64,000 nucleotides of DNA from SAR116 cluster bacterium AG-321-K23 (GTDB lineage: Bacteria; Pseudomonadota; Alphaproteobacteria; Puniceispirillales; Marisalimonadaceae), in the NCBI GenBank assembly GCA_003284565.1, contig QBXO01000002.1:59329-123328 (forward strand), written 5' to 3'. Below are positions 48,620 to 59,565 of this stretch, in pieces. The position numbers and the translations under genes are program-made. Every line of letters begins with the position of its first letter. Position 1 is the first letter of the stretch. Under the pieces are notes generated by a model. That model was not told where the DNA came from. It made no database searches and saw nothing but the letters and a program-made list of their open reading frames with translations.

Positions 48620-50032
48620 TTATAGGAAAAGTTTTCCAGGATTCATTATTTTATGAGGATCAAAAGCTTCCTTTACACTTTTCATAACGTTTACAGCATT
48701 ACCTAACTCTTTGAGCATATATTTTCTTTTTCCTTGTCCTACTCCATGTTCACCTGTGCATGTGCCATCCATTCTAATCGCTCTTTCGGATATTCTTAGT
48801 AAAAAATTATCTAATTTATCTAACTCAGTTCTACTGTTTTTATCAATTAAGAGAGCAACATGAAAATTTCCATCTCCAGCATGACTTACAATTGGTCCTA
48901 TTAATTCATTTTGCTTCATATCTTCTATAGTTTCTGTAATACAATCAGATAATTTAGAAATCGGCACACAAACATCTGTAGAATAAAGTTCTGCCTCTGG
49001 CCTTACAGCTCTACATGACCAATAAGCGTCATGCCTAGCTTTCCATAATTTATTTCTATCTTCATTATTGGATGTCCATTCAAAATCTTTTCCACCAAAA
49101 TCAGAAGATATCTCTCCAAATACTTCCGATTGCTCATCAACTGAAGACTGACTTCCATGAAACTCTACCAACAACAATGGTGCTTCAGGAAGATTGGTTT
49201 TTGAATAATTATTTACAGCCTTTACCTGTGCTGTGTCCATAAATTCTATTCTAGCAACTGGAATACCAGCTTGGATAGTCATAATCACAGCATCAGTTGC
49301 ATCTTTTACTGTTGGAAAACTTACTCTTCCACCAGCTATGACTTCTGGAATACCATAAAGCTTGAGAGTGATTTCTGTGGTTATACCTAAAGTTCCTTCA
49401 GAACCAACCATGAGCCTTGTTAAGTCATATCCAGCTGAACTTTTCCTTGCCTTGTTTGCAGTTTTAATAATTTGACCATCTGGTGTGACTACTTCTAAAG
49501 CAATAACATTATCTTTCATTGTGCCATATCGGACTGCATTTGTTCCAGAAGCCCGTGTAGCAGTCATTCCACCAATTGATGCATTTGCTCCTGGATCAAT
49601 TGGGAAAAACAAACCTGTATCTCTTAAATACGTATTAAGTTGTTCTCTTGTCACACCAGGTTGAACAACAACTAAAAGGTCATCTTGATAAACTTTTAGT
49701 ATTTTGTTCATATTATTCATGTCTATAGAAATTCCTCCATATGGTGCGTTAAGATGCCCTTCGAATGAAGAACCTACTCCAAATGGTATTATTGGACACT
49801 TATACTTTTTACAAATATTGACAACTTTTTGAACATCATTTTTTGTCTCAACAAATACAACACCATCCGGTAATTCAGATTCGTGTATTGTCATAGTATG
49901 CGTATGTTGTTCTAATATACTCTGAGTATTTGAAAATTGTTGCCCAAATTCTTCTTTTAATTTTTTTACACATAACTTAATACTCTCAGGATTATAATTA
50001 TCTGAAGACCAAATCGAAGTGTTACCATCCAT
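48620..50032 (-). CDS. FAD-binding oxidoreductase (GlcD/D-lactate dehydrogenase family), copy B
   Basis: IIPFGVGSSFEGHLNAPYGGISIDM, PGANASIGGMTATRASGTNAVRYGTM, GEHGVGQGKRKYM. Confidence 0.92.
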   Translation of the reverse strand: MDGNTSIWSSDNYNPESIKLCVKKLKEEFGQQFSNTQSILEQHTHTMTIHESELPDGVVFVETKNDVQKVVNICKKYKCPIIPFGVGSSFEGHLNAPYGGISIDMNNMNKILKVYQDDLLVVVQPGVTREQLNTYLRDTGLFFPIDPGANASIGGMTATRASGTNAVRYGTMKDNVIALEVVTPDGQIIKTANKARKSSAGYDLTRLMVGSEGTLGITTEITLKLYGIPEVIAGGRVSFPTVKDATDAVIMTIQAGIPVARIEFMDTAQVKAVNNYSKTNLPEAPLLLVEFHGSQSSVDEQSEVFGEISSDFGGKDFEWTSNNEDRNKLWKARHDAYWSCRAVRPEAELYSTDVCVPISKLSDCITETIEDMKQNELIGPIVSHAGDGNFHVALLIDKNSRTELDKLDNFLLRISERAIRMDGTCTGEHGVGQGKRKYMLKELGNAVNVMKSVKEAFDPHKIMNPGKLFL

Positions 50033-50064
50033 ATTTAATTCCTCTAAAATATTAGATTTTATTT

Positions 50065-51477
50065 TTACAAAATTTTTCCAGGATTCATTATACCTTTCGG
50101 GTCTAATTCTTCCTTTATTAACTTCATAAAATTTACTGCAGGACCTAACTCATCAATTAGATACTGTTTTTTTCCCTGTCCTACACCATGTTCACCAGTA
50201 CATGTACCATCCATACTAATTGCCCTATGAGCTAATCTTTCTAAAAAACCATTAGCTACATCAATTTCATTTTGGTCTTTGGGATCTATCAAAAGTTGAA
50301 CATGAAAATTACCATCTCCAACATGACCAACAATGGGACCAAATAATTTATTTTTTTCCATATCTTCAATGGTCTCAGTTATGCATTCAGAAAGTCTTGA
50401 AATAGGAACACATACGTCAGTTGCAATATAATCCGCCTCTGGTCTGCAAGCTTTCACAGCGTAATAAACATCATGCCTGGCTTTCCATAATTTATTTCTT
50501 TCTTCAAGATTAGCGTTCCACTCAAAATTATTTCCTCCAAAATCTTTAGAAATTTCGTTGAATAATTCAGACTGTTCTTTAACAGATGATTTGCTTCCAT
50601 GAAATTCTAGGAGTAACAAGGGCGATTCCGGCAGACTCAAATTAGAATAATTATTAACTGCTTTTACTTGCGCAATGTCTAAAAGTTCTATTCTAGCGAC
50701 TGGAATTCCAGCTTGTATAGTCATAATAACCGCATCTGTTGCCTCTTTAACAGAAGGAAAAGTACACCTACCAGCTCCAATTTCTTCAGGGATACCATAT
50801 AGTTTGAGAGTAATTTCTGTTATTACACCCAATGTACCTTCAGAACCTACGATTAGTCTTGTTAAATCATATCCAGCCGAACTTTTTCTTGCTCTACTGG
50901 CTGTTTTTATTATCTCACCATCTGGCATAACAACTTCAAGTGATAAAACATTATCCTTCATTGTACCATAACGAACTGCATTTGTACCTGAAGCCCTTGT
51001 AGATGTCATTCCACCAATGGAAGCATTTGCCCCTGGATCAATAGGAAAAAATAAACCTGTATCCCTCAAATATGTATTAAGCTGTTCTCTTGTTACACCA
51101 GGTTGAACAACAACTGTAGAATCTTCAGGGTGAACTTCAATAATATTATTTAGATTGTTCATATCTATTGAAATACCACCAAAGTTTGCATTTAGGTGAC
51201 CTTCTAGAGAAGACCCTGCACCAAACGGTATAATGGGGCAACCATGTTCATGGCAAATTTTTACTGTTCTTTGGACGTCCTCTTTACTATACGCAAAAAC
51301 GACTCCATCAGGTAGTTCTGGTGTATGAACTGTTGTTGTACTGGTATGTTGTTCACGAACAGATTTAGATATTGAAAATTGTTGACCAAATTCTTTTTTC
51401 AATGCCTCAACAGCTTTTTCAATATTATACTCAAATTTATTATAAAATGAGTTGTTGTGTATATCTAAAATAGTCAC
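50065..51477 (-). CDS. FAD-binding oxidoreductase (GlcD/D-lactate dehydrogenase family), copy A
   Basis: Same length (470 aa) and highly similar to the adjacent copy; GEHGVGQGKKQYL. Confidence 0.92.
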   Translation of the reverse strand: MTILDIHNNSFYNKFEYNIEKAVEALKKEFGQQFSISKSVREQHTSTTTVHTPELPDGVVFAYSKEDVQRTVKICHEHGCPIIPFGAGSSLEGHLNANFGGISIDMNNLNNIIEVHPEDSTVVVQPGVTREQLNTYLRDTGLFFPIDPGANASIGGMTSTRASGTNAVRYGTMKDNVLSLEVVMPDGEIIKTASRARKSSAGYDLTRLIVGSEGTLGVITEITLKLYGIPEEIGAGRCTFPSVKEATDAVIMTIQAGIPVARIELLDIAQVKAVNNYSNLSLPESPLLLLEFHGSKSSVKEQSELFNEISKDFGGNNFEWNANLEERNKLWKARHDVYYAVKACRPEADYIATDVCVPISRLSECITETIEDMEKNKLFGPIVGHVGDGNFHVQLLIDPKDQNEIDVANGFLERLAHRAISMDGTCTGEHGVGQGKKQYLIDELGPAVNFMKLIKEELDPKGIMNPGKIL

Positions 51478-51603
51478 TTATAAACCCCGTATTTTCTGTA
51501 GTAACTCTACAATAAATATATTTTAAAATAAAGATTGAGTAAATTATTACATTTTAATAAATATAATAACCATAATATTTATATCCCAGGAGTTCTCAGA
51601 AAA

Positions 51604-52536
51604 ATGCAGAAAAAAGCTATTTTTTTAGGTGAATGCATGATTGAGCTAAACGGAGATATATCTTCATTGGGAAATTCAAATGCACTAATGGAAGTTAACT
51701 TTGGCGGTGACACTTATAATTCAGCAGTTTATTTTTCAAGATTAACAAATAAGAACACCAATACCTTTTACTGCACAGCTCTTTCAAAAGATAACTTCTC
51801 AAAAAAAATGATGGAAAGATTCAAGCTTGAAAAACTTAACTGTGATCTTGTAAGGACCGATGGAAAAAATCCACCAGGCTTATATTCTATTGAAATTAAT
51901 AAAAAAGGAGAACGAAGTTTCTCATATTGGAGAGATCAATCACCAACAAAATATATTTTTTTGGGACCAAAAGGAAAACGTCTTTTGAACGATATAAAAA
52001 ATTCAGATATTTTTTATTACTCTGGTATTTCTGTTGGGATCTTAGATGTAAATCAAAAAGAGCAATTAATAAAAGTTGGGGCAACAGCAAATATTTCTAG
52101 CTTTGATTTTAATTTTAGACATCAATTACATAATGACAAAAAAGAATCACAAGTAATTTTTAAAGAAATCAATAATCACGTAGATATAAATTTTGTATCT
52201 TATGATGATATTAAACAGTTATTTAACACAAGAAATCCTAACCAAATATTTGATGTATTGAATAAGGCAAATAATTTAATTTTACTCAGATACAAAAATT
52301 TGATTATTTTTAAAAAATTTGACCAAGAAATTAAATCTATTAAAGTTCCTCATGGAGAAGTAGTAGACACTACTGCAGCAGGAGATGCTTTCAATGGCTC
52401 ATTCTTGGCATTATTAAATAATAATAAAAATATTAGTATTGAGGAAAATATATTAAGATCTCATAAAGTTACGAGAGAAGTTATTAAACATAAAGGGGCT
52501 ATTATAAAAAAAGACCAGATGCCAACAAATATTTAA
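51604..52536 (+). CDS. PfkB family sugar kinase (2-keto-3-deoxygluconate kinase-like)
   Basis: ATG at 51604 (MQKKAIFLGECMIELNGD); GGDTYNSAVYFSRL, DTTAAGDAFNGSFLA. Confidence 0.85.
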   Translation: MQKKAIFLGECMIELNGDISSLGNSNALMEVNFGGDTYNSAVYFSRLTNKNTNTFYCTALSKDNFSKKMMERFKLEKLNCDLVRTDGKNPPGLYSIEINKKGERSFSYWRDQSPTKYIFLGPKGKRLLNDIKNSDIFYYSGISVGILDVNQKEQLIKVGATANISSFDFNFRHQLHNDKKESQVIFKEINNHVDINFVSYDDIKQLFNTRNPNQIFDVLNKANNLILLRYKNLIIFKKFDQEIKSIKVPHGEVVDTTAAGDAFNGSFLALLNNNKNISIEENILRSHKVTREVIKHKGAIIKKDQMPTNI

Positions 52537-52555
52537 TCCGTGGGAGATTTGTAAT

Positions 52556-53491
52556 ATGAAAAGAAACCTTTTAATAATGTCAAAAATGCCTGACTATTTT
52601 GTAGATCTTGCTGATGCAAATTTCAATACCTTTAAATTATGGCTTCAAAAAAATGAAGATGATTATCTTAATAAAATTAAAAATGACATAGAAGCCATTG
52701 CAGTTTTTGGTGGTTATAAAATAACTCCTCAACTTATGAATAGCATGAAGAATTTAAAGTTGATTGCTTGTTATGGAGTTGGTTACGATGCTATTGATAC
52801 TATTGCTGCAAAAGATTTAGGAATTAGAGTTACGAACACACCTGAAGTTCTTAACGATGAAGTTGCTGACACCGCTATAGCTCTAATGTTATGCGTATAT
52901 AGACAAATAATATTAGCTGATGGCTATGCAAGAAATAATGAATGGCTTAACGGTGAATTTCCGCTAACAAAAAAGTTCTCTGGTACAAAATTAGGTATAG
53001 TTGGTATGGGAAGAATTGGTAGTACCATAGCTAAGAGAGCGGAAGCGTTTAATTGTGAGATTTTATATCACTCAAGGACTAAAAAAAATGTGAAATATAA
53101 ATATTATGGCGACTTGAAACTATTGGCAAAGGAAGTAGATACACTTTGTGTAATAACCCCTGGAGGTAAAGACACCGAAAAAATAATCAATAGTGAAGTA
53201 TTAGATAACCTTGGAAATAATGGCGTTCTTATAAATGTTGCACGTGGATCTGTTGTAGATGAAGAAGCATTAATTTATTATTTAGAAAACAAATTGATTT
53301 TAGCTGCTGGACTTGATGTTTACGCTGACGAACCAAAAATTCCCAAAAGATTGTTTGGTCTTAAAAATACAGTTTTATTACCTCATGTTGCATCTGCTAC
53401 TGTTGAAACACGAAATGCAATGGGCCAACTCGTATTTGATAATATTAAAAACCACTTCGAAAATAAAAGTCTAATTTCACCTGTAGTATAA
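52556..53491 (+). CDS. D-isomer-specific 2-hydroxyacid dehydrogenase
   Basis: GVGYDAIDTIAAKDLGIRVTNTPEVL, GIVGMGRIGSTIAKRA, NVARGSVVDEEAL, HVASAT. Confidence 0.92.
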   Translation: MKRNLLIMSKMPDYFVDLADANFNTFKLWLQKNEDDYLNKIKNDIEAIAVFGGYKITPQLMNSMKNLKLIACYGVGYDAIDTIAAKDLGIRVTNTPEVLNDEVADTAIALMLCVYRQIILADGYARNNEWLNGEFPLTKKFSGTKLGIVGMGRIGSTIAKRAEAFNCEILYHSRTKKNVKYKYYGDLKLLAKEVDTLCVITPGGKDTEKIINSEVLDNLGNNGVLINVARGSVVDEEALIYYLENKLILAAGLDVYADEPKIPKRLFGLKNTVLLPHVASATVETRNAMGQLVFDNIKNHFENKSLISPVV

Positions 53492-53495
53492 ACAT

Positions 53496-54389
53496 TTATG
53501 GTAATTTTATACCTGCACCTTGGGCATAAACTTTTGCTACCGCTGAATCGTCTTCATTTCCAAGACCTTTGTTAGAGGCTTTTAAAAATTGTTCTAATGC
53601 AATTTTTGTTAGAGGAGCTGAAAAACCAGATTTTTCTGCAATATTTAGGACAATACCAAGGTCCTTTGGCCATATGTTAATTGACGACTTTGGTGAATAA
53701 TCACTATTTATAATATTGGGTGCCCTGTTTTCAAGCATCCATGACGTACCTGCACATTTAGAAATAACTTCTAAAAATCTTTTTGCATCAATACCTTGTG
53801 ATATTCCAAATGTAATAGCTTCTGCCATTGCAGCAATGTGAATTCCCGCTAACATTTGATTAATTGATTTCATTGCAGAACCCGACCCAATTTTATCTCC
53901 AAACTCGAAAACTGTTTCAGAAGTCACATCTAAAATTGGCCTTGCTTTTTTAATAGCTTCTGAACTACCTGATATCATATATGTCAGGTTACCCTCTGCA
54001 GATTTTATTGACCCTCCAGAAATTGGTGCGTCTATGTATAACAAATCATAGTTAGAACAAGAAATGGACATCTCCTCTGCAAATTGAGGAGATACCGTAG
54101 TACAAACCATAACTAGCGTCTTTTTTTTAAGATTTTTAGCTATACCGTTGTCTCCAAATAAAATATCTTTAGTTTGCATCTCATTTAAAACAACAATAAT
54201 TACTGCGTTTATGTTCTTATAAATTACTGTATGATTTTCACCACCTTCACCTATAAACTTTTCCTTTTGAGATAAATTTTTATCTTCTCCATATACGTTA
54301 AATCCGTTTCTTAGCAGGGATTTACCTATTCCAAATCCCATAGAGCCTAAGCCAACGAGCAAAATATTTTTATCACCTGATTTTGACAT
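53496..54389 (-). CDS. 3-hydroxyisobutyrate dehydrogenase/threonate dehydrogenase-family oxidoreductase
   Basis: LVGLGSMGFGIGKSLLRNG, DAPISGGSIKSAEGNL, GSGSAMKSINQML. Confidence 0.88.
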   Translation of the reverse strand: MSKSGDKNILLVGLGSMGFGIGKSLLRNGFNVYGEDKNLSQKEKFIGEGGENHTVIYKNINAVIIVVLNEMQTKDILFGDNGIAKNLKKKTLVMVCTTVSPQFAEEMSISCSNYDLLYIDAPISGGSIKSAEGNLTYMISGSSEAIKKARPILDVTSETVFEFGDKIGSGSAMKSINQMLAGIHIAAMAEAITFGISQGIDAKRFLEVISKCAGTSWMLENRAPNIINSDYSPKSSINIWPKDLGIVLNIAEKSGFSAPLTKIALEQFLKASNKGLGNEDDSAVAKVYAQGAGIKLP

Positions 54390-54394
54390 TTATT

Positions 54395-56176
54395 CTAATG
54401 ATTATCTCTAGGTAACGACTTTTTTACTTTCTGGAATTTTACTGCATTTTCTAATACTGCCCCATCAGCCAACTCACCAACATATTTTCTTTGAATTTCT
54501 TGCCAAGGAGTTTGACTTTCGGGAAAAGTTGGAACGCCGTTTTTCTTTCGTTCTTCAATTTCTTTGTCACTCACTAACATATTTGCTGTGTACTTATTAA
54601 GATCAATGACAATAGTATCTCCTGTTTTCAACCACGCTAGTCCTCCTCCAGTTGCACTTTCTGGCGATGCATTTAAAATTGAGGGACTTCCAGATGTTCC
54701 AGATTGTCTTCCATCACCAATGCATGGCAGTTCAGTGACACCTCTTTTTATTAATTCATCAGATGGTTGCATATTTACAACTTCAGCTGAGCCTGGCCAT
54801 CCTACTGGTCCGGCACCTCTTATGACTAGTATAGAATTTTCGTCCATTTTTAAGCTTTTATCATTAAGACGGTCATGATAATCTTCAGATCCTTCAAACA
54901 CTATTGCTCGTCCTTCAAGAACTCCCTCTTTACCTGGTGTTGAGAGAAACTTATCTTTAAAAGACTTTGAAATCACAGAAGTTTTCATAATTGCTGAATC
55001 AAATAAGTTACCTTTTAAAACTATAAATCCTGCTTTTTGCTTCATTGGATTTTTAAAAGGTGTTATTACTTTTTCATCTTTAATTTTAATACCTTTCAAA
55101 TTTTCAGATAATTTTTTCCCTGTAACAGTCATTACGTTTCCATGTAATTTGTCATTATCAAGTAATTCAGACATAATTGCAGCAGTACCCCCTGCTCTAT
55201 GATAGCTTTCACATAAATATTCTCCAGCAGGCTGTATATTTGCCATTAAAGGAATATCATATCCAACATTTTGCCAAGCGTCAGTCTCCAACTCAATTCC
55301 AACATGTCTAGCAATAGCTGTAATGTGCCACTGCGCATTAGTAGAACCACCAATAGCAGAATTAACTACAATAGCATTTTCAAAAGACTCTCTTGACATA
55401 ACATCAGAGGGAGTTAAATCATCTTCAATCATATCAACAATTCTTAATCCTGTCTTGTAGGCCATTTGACCTCTTTCTCTGTAAGGCGCAGGAATATTTG
55501 CATTTCCAGTTAAACTCATACCAAGAGCTTCGGCTAAAGAGTTCATGGTTGAAGCAGTTCCCATAGTGTTACAATGTCCATCAGACGGTGCAGAACTTGT
55601 TACTATATCAATAAATTGTTCATAATCTATTCTACCCGCAGCTAATTCAACTCTGCTATCCCAAACAGCTGTACCAGAGCCTGCAAGTTTACCATTGTGC
55701 CAACCATCAAGCATGGGACCACCGTTCAAAACTATTGCAGGTAAGTCGACAGTAGCGGCTGCCATTAGACAAGCAGGAGTGGTTTTATCACAACCTGTCA
55801 TTAAAACAACGCCATCTATCGGATAACCGTGCAAAATTTCAACTAAACCTAAGTAAGCCAAATTTCTGTCAACAGCCGCAGTAGGTCTTTTTAAAGTTTC
55901 TTGAATTGGATGAACTGGGAATTCAAATGCGATTCCACCAGCGGCCCTTATACCCTCTCTAACTCTTTCAGCCAATTTAATATGAACCCTATTACAAGGA
56001 GAAATATCTGAACCAGTTTGAGCAATACCTATTATAGGTTTACTACCTCTTAATTCGCTTGGGGTTAATCCAAAATTCATGGATCTTTCTAAATACAACG
56101 CTGTCATACCTGGATTAGTTGGATTATCAAACCATTGTTGACTTCTATATTTAGGGTTAAAATTCTTACCTGACAT
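54395..56176 (-). CDS. IlvD/Edd family sugar-acid dehydratase
   Basis: [68 protein letters not shown]. Confidence 0.92.
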   Translation of the reverse strand: MSGKNFNPKYRSQQWFDNPTNPGMTALYLERSMNFGLTPSELRGSKPIIGIAQTGSDISPCNRVHIKLAERVREGIRAAGGIAFEFPVHPIQETLKRPTAAVDRNLAYLGLVEILHGYPIDGVVLMTGCDKTTPACLMAAATVDLPAIVLNGGPMLDGWHNGKLAGSGTAVWDSRVELAAGRIDYEQFIDIVTSSAPSDGHCNTMGTASTMNSLAEALGMSLTGNANIPAPYRERGQMAYKTGLRIVDMIEDDLTPSDVMSRESFENAIVVNSAIGGSTNAQWHITAIARHVGIELETDAWQNVGYDIPLMANIQPAGEYLCESYHRAGGTAAIMSELLDNDKLHGNVMTVTGKKLSENLKGIKIKDEKVITPFKNPMKQKAGFIVLKGNLFDSAIMKTSVISKSFKDKFLSTPGKEGVLEGRAIVFEGSEDYHDRLNDKSLKMDENSILVIRGAGPVGWPGSAEVVNMQPSDELIKRGVTELPCIGDGRQSGTSGSPSILNASPESATGGGLAWLKTGDTIVIDLNKYTANMLVSDKEIEERKKNGVPTFPESQTPWQEIQRKYVGELADGAVLENAVKFQKVKKSLPRDNH

Positions 56177-56357
56177 TAATATTCTCCCAAGAAATAAACT
56201 AAAATTAATTAAAATAATCTTATAAATTAAATTATAATTAGTAAATAATAGTATTTCATTTTAATTTTTATAAAATTCTGTAACAATCATACTTGATTTA
56301 TAAAAAATCTAAAGATAATTTCATCTTTTAATTTTTATAAATTGGGAGATTATAAAA

Positions 56358-57881
56358 ATGGAAAGTGCTGAAAAGTTAACAGTCAAACTTAATGCAAATG
56401 ATAATGTTGCCACCGCACTTAGAAAATTAAATACTGGTGAAATTACTCAAAATCTTAAGAGTATAAATGACATCCCTAAAGGGCATAAGATTGCCCTTAG
56501 AAAAATTTTTAAAGGCGAAAAAATTATAAAATATGACCAATTAATTGGTATAGCAAGCAAAGATATTTTAGCAGGAGAACATGTTCATGTTGACAATACA
56601 GATTTCAAATCAACAGACCATGATTACGAATTTTCTACCTCTATAAAATTACCTAATATGATTGAACCTGAAAATAGACCAAAATTCAGCGGTTATAAAA
56701 GATTAAACGGAAAAGTTGGGACAAGAAATTATATTGGTATACTCACATCTGTAAATTGTTCCGCAACCGCAGCAAAAAATATTGCTCAAGTTTTTACAGA
56801 CGAAAAATTGTCAAAATACCCTAATGTTGATGGTGTAGTATCGTTTACACATGGTACTGGCTGCGGGATGGCAGATTCTGGTGATGGTTTTGACGCACTT
56901 CAAAGAGTTTTAATGGGATATATTCAACATCCTAATTTAGCTGGAATATTATTAATTGGGCTTGGTTGTGAAGCCAATCAGATAAAGTTTCTTCTGGATG
57001 CATATAATTTAAGAGAAAACCCTTTGTTTAAAACGATGACTTTACAGGATATGGGTGGTTTAAGAAAAACAATAAAAGAAGGGATAAAGTGTATTGAAAC
57101 AATGCTCCCAGTAATAAACGAAATAGAAAGAACTGATCAATCTGTTGAACATTTAAGTGTTGCTTTACAGTGTGGTGGTTCAGATGCATGGTCAGGCATA
57201 ACTTCAAATCCATCTCTTGGTCACGCAGCAGATCTTATTGTTAAAAATGGTGGTACGGCAATATTGGCAGAGACACCTGAAATTTATGGTGCTGAGCACA
57301 TGTTAACAAGGAGAGCAATATCACCAGAAGTTGGCAAAAAACTTGTAGATAGAATACTTTGGTGGGAGGATTATGTAACAAGAAACAAAGGAAGTCTAAA
57401 TAATAATCCTTCACCCGGAAACAAAGCAGGAGGTTTAACAACAATTTTAGAAAAATCATTAGGTGCAGCTGCGAAAGGTGGAACTACGCCTTTAAATGAT
57501 GTTCTTTTATATGCCGAACAGGCTAGAACAAAAGGTTTTCTTTTTATGGACAGCCCTGGATATGACCCAGCTTCAGTTACCGGTCAAATTGCAAGCGGTT
57601 GTAATGTAGTAACATTTACTACAGGCAGAGGTTCATGTTTTGGTTGCAAACCATCGCCATCCATCAAAATAGCAACTAACACAGAAATGTATAAAAATAT
57701 GGTTGAAGACATGGATGTTAATGCTGGAAAAGTAATTACCGAAAGTAAAAGTATTGAAGATGTGGGGCAGGAAATATTTGACTTGATTGTTCGCGTAGCA
57801 TCTGGGGAAAAATCAAAATCTGAAGCTCAAGGTCTTGGAGACTTAGAATTTGTACCTTGGCAAATTGGGGCAACTATGTGA
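56358..57881 (+). CDS. UxaA/altronate dehydratase family protein (SAF domain plus UxaA)
   Basis: RKLNTGEITQNLKSINDIPKGHKIALRKI SAF; GTRNYIGILTSVNCSATAAKNIA; TTGRGSCFGCKPSPSIKIATN. Confidence 0.92.
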   Translation: MESAEKLTVKLNANDNVATALRKLNTGEITQNLKSINDIPKGHKIALRKIFKGEKIIKYDQLIGIASKDILAGEHVHVDNTDFKSTDHDYEFSTSIKLPNMIEPENRPKFSGYKRLNGKVGTRNYIGILTSVNCSATAAKNIAQVFTDEKLSKYPNVDGVVSFTHGTGCGMADSGDGFDALQRVLMGYIQHPNLAGILLIGLGCEANQIKFLLDAYNLRENPLFKTMTLQDMGGLRKTIKEGIKCIETMLPVINEIERTDQSVEHLSVALQCGGSDAWSGITSNPSLGHAADLIVKNGGTAILAETPEIYGAEHMLTRRAISPEVGKKLVDRILWWEDYVTRNKGSLNNNPSPGNKAGGLTTILEKSLGAAAKGGTTPLNDVLLYAEQARTKGFLFMDSPGYDPASVTGQIASGCNVVTFTTGRGSCFGCKPSPSIKIATNTEMYKNMVEDMDVNAGKVITESKSIEDVGQEIFDLIVRVASGEKSKSEAQGLGDLEFVPWQIGATM

Positions 57882-57891
57882 GAGATTTTTC

Positions 57892-58626
57892 ATGATTGAT
57901 TTAAAAGGTAAAACAGCTCTTTTAACAGCTTCAGGTCAAGGAATTGGAAAAGCAACTGCTATCGCATTTGCCGAAGCTGGTGCTTACGTAATAGCTACGG
58001 ATATTAACGAAAATAGCTTAAAAGACCTAAGTACAGTTGTTGATGAAACTCATATTCTTGATGTTACAAATCAGGATGCAATCAAAACATTAGTAAGTTC
58101 TATTAAGGAACCCGATATATTATTCAATTGTGCGGGTATAGTTCATAACGGTACAATTTTAGAATCAACAGATGATGAATGGGATCATGCATTTAATCTA
58201 AACAGCAAGGCTATGTATTACATGATTAAAGCCGTCATTCCAACAATGATTAAAAACGGTGGCGGATCAATTGTTAATATAGCCTCCGTATCGTCATCAA
58301 CCAAAGGGATAATAAATCGATTTATTTATACAGCATCCAAAGCTGCAGTTCTAGGGATTACAAAATCTGTTGCTGCTGACTATATAAAATCAGGTATTAG
58401 ATGCAATGCTATTTGTCCTGGAACAATCCAAAGTCCATCACTGGAAGAAAGACTTTCTGCAATGGGTGATTACGAATTAGCAAAAAAACAGTTTGTTGCA
58501 AGACAACCGATGGGAAGATTTGGTGAAGCCGAAGAAGTTGCTAATCTTGCTGTTTATTTAGCAAGTGACGCATCTAATTTCACAACAGGTCAATTTCATA
58601 TTATTGATGGCGGAATTTGTATGTAA
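57892..58626 (+). CDS. SDR family oxidoreductase (2-keto-3-deoxy-L-fuconate dehydrogenase/BDH2-like)
   Basis: ATG at 57892 (track ORF extends to 57850); TASGQGIGKATAIAFAEAGAYVIATDIN, RFIYTASKAAVLGITKSVAADY. Confidence 0.85.
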   Translation: MIDLKGKTALLTASGQGIGKATAIAFAEAGAYVIATDINENSLKDLSTVVDETHILDVTNQDAIKTLVSSIKEPDILFNCAGIVHNGTILESTDDEWDHAFNLNSKAMYYMIKAVIPTMIKNGGGSIVNIASVSSSTKGIINRFIYTASKAAVLGITKSVAADYIKSGIRCNAICPGTIQSPSLEERLSAMGDYELAKKQFVARQPMGRFGEAEEVANLAVYLASDASNFTTGQFHIIDGGICM

Positions 58627-58678
58627 CAAATAAGTTTTAGAAAATATTTTTAGTTTTTTGTTTGAGAAAGGAAATAAA

Positions 58679-59521
58679 ATGAAACTTTTACGTTTTGGAG
58701 AAATGGGTCAAGAGAGGCCTGGTATATTAGACAGCAATGGGAAGATTAGGGATTTATCAGGTCATATTTCTGATGTAAATGGAGAGACAATAAGTGAGGA
58801 TGGCCTAAATAAAATTTCATCAATTGATCAGATGTCTTTGCCAATTGTTCCAGAGGGTACAAGACTAGGAGCATGTGTAGGCAGTATAGGTAAGTTTCTT
58901 TGCATTGGTTTAAATTATTCTGATCATGCTGCTGAAAGTGGTATGCCTGTACCTAAAGAACCAATACTTTTTTCAAAAGCCACTTCTGCTGTTGTTGGTC
59001 CAAATGATGATGTTGAAATACCAAGAAACTCTGTCGAAACTGACTGGGAAGTTGAACTAGGTATTATAATAGGGAAAAAAGCAAAGTATATAACCGAAGA
59101 AAATGTAGAAGAATATATAGCTGGCTACTGTGTCGTTAATGACGTTTCAGAAAGAGAATTTCAATTAAAAAAAGAGGGGCAATGGACTAAAGGGAAGTCA
59201 TGCGACACTTTTGGACCTACAGGACCATATTTAGTCACAAAAGATGAAATACCTGATGTACAAAATTTAAACATGTTTTTGGATGTAAACGGCAAAAGAA
59301 TGCAGAATGGATCAACTAAAACCATGATTTTCTCAGCTAACTACATCGTATATTATTTATCTCAATTTATGAGCTTAAATCCTGGAGATGTTATAGCAAC
59401 GGGCACTCCACCTGGCGTTGGTGGAGGAATGAAACCACCAGTTTTTTTGAAAGTAGGTGATAAAATGACATTAGGCATTGACGGTTTAGGTCAGCAAAAC
59501 CAAACTTGTGTACAAGGATAA
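58679..59521 (+). CDS. fumarylacetoacetate hydrolase family protein (2,4-diketo-3-deoxy-sugar-acid hydrolase-like)
   Basis: ATG at 58679; CIGLNYSDHAAESGMPVPKEPILFSKATSAVVGPND, NDVSEREFQ, GDVIATGTPPGVG. Confidence 0.9.
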   Translation: MKLLRFGEMGQERPGILDSNGKIRDLSGHISDVNGETISEDGLNKISSIDQMSLPIVPEGTRLGACVGSIGKFLCIGLNYSDHAAESGMPVPKEPILFSKATSAVVGPNDDVEIPRNSVETDWEVELGIIIGKKAKYITEENVEEYIAGYCVVNDVSEREFQLKKEGQWTKGKSCDTFGPTGPYLVTKDEIPDVQNLNMFLDVNGKRMQNGSTKTMIFSANYIVYYLSQFMSLNPGDVIATGTPPGVGGGMKPPVFLKVGDKMTLGIDGLGQQNQTCVQG

Positions 59522-59565
59522 TTAAATTATCATATCTCTTGTTTTTAACTTAATTACAAATTGAG

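Noticed and set aside
56259-56341. Direct repeat TTTTAATTTTTATAAA (56259-56274 and 56326-56341) upstream of the UxaA-family gene
   Set aside because: 16-bp match in nearly pure A/T sequence; expected by chance in this base composition, no symmetry typical of an operator
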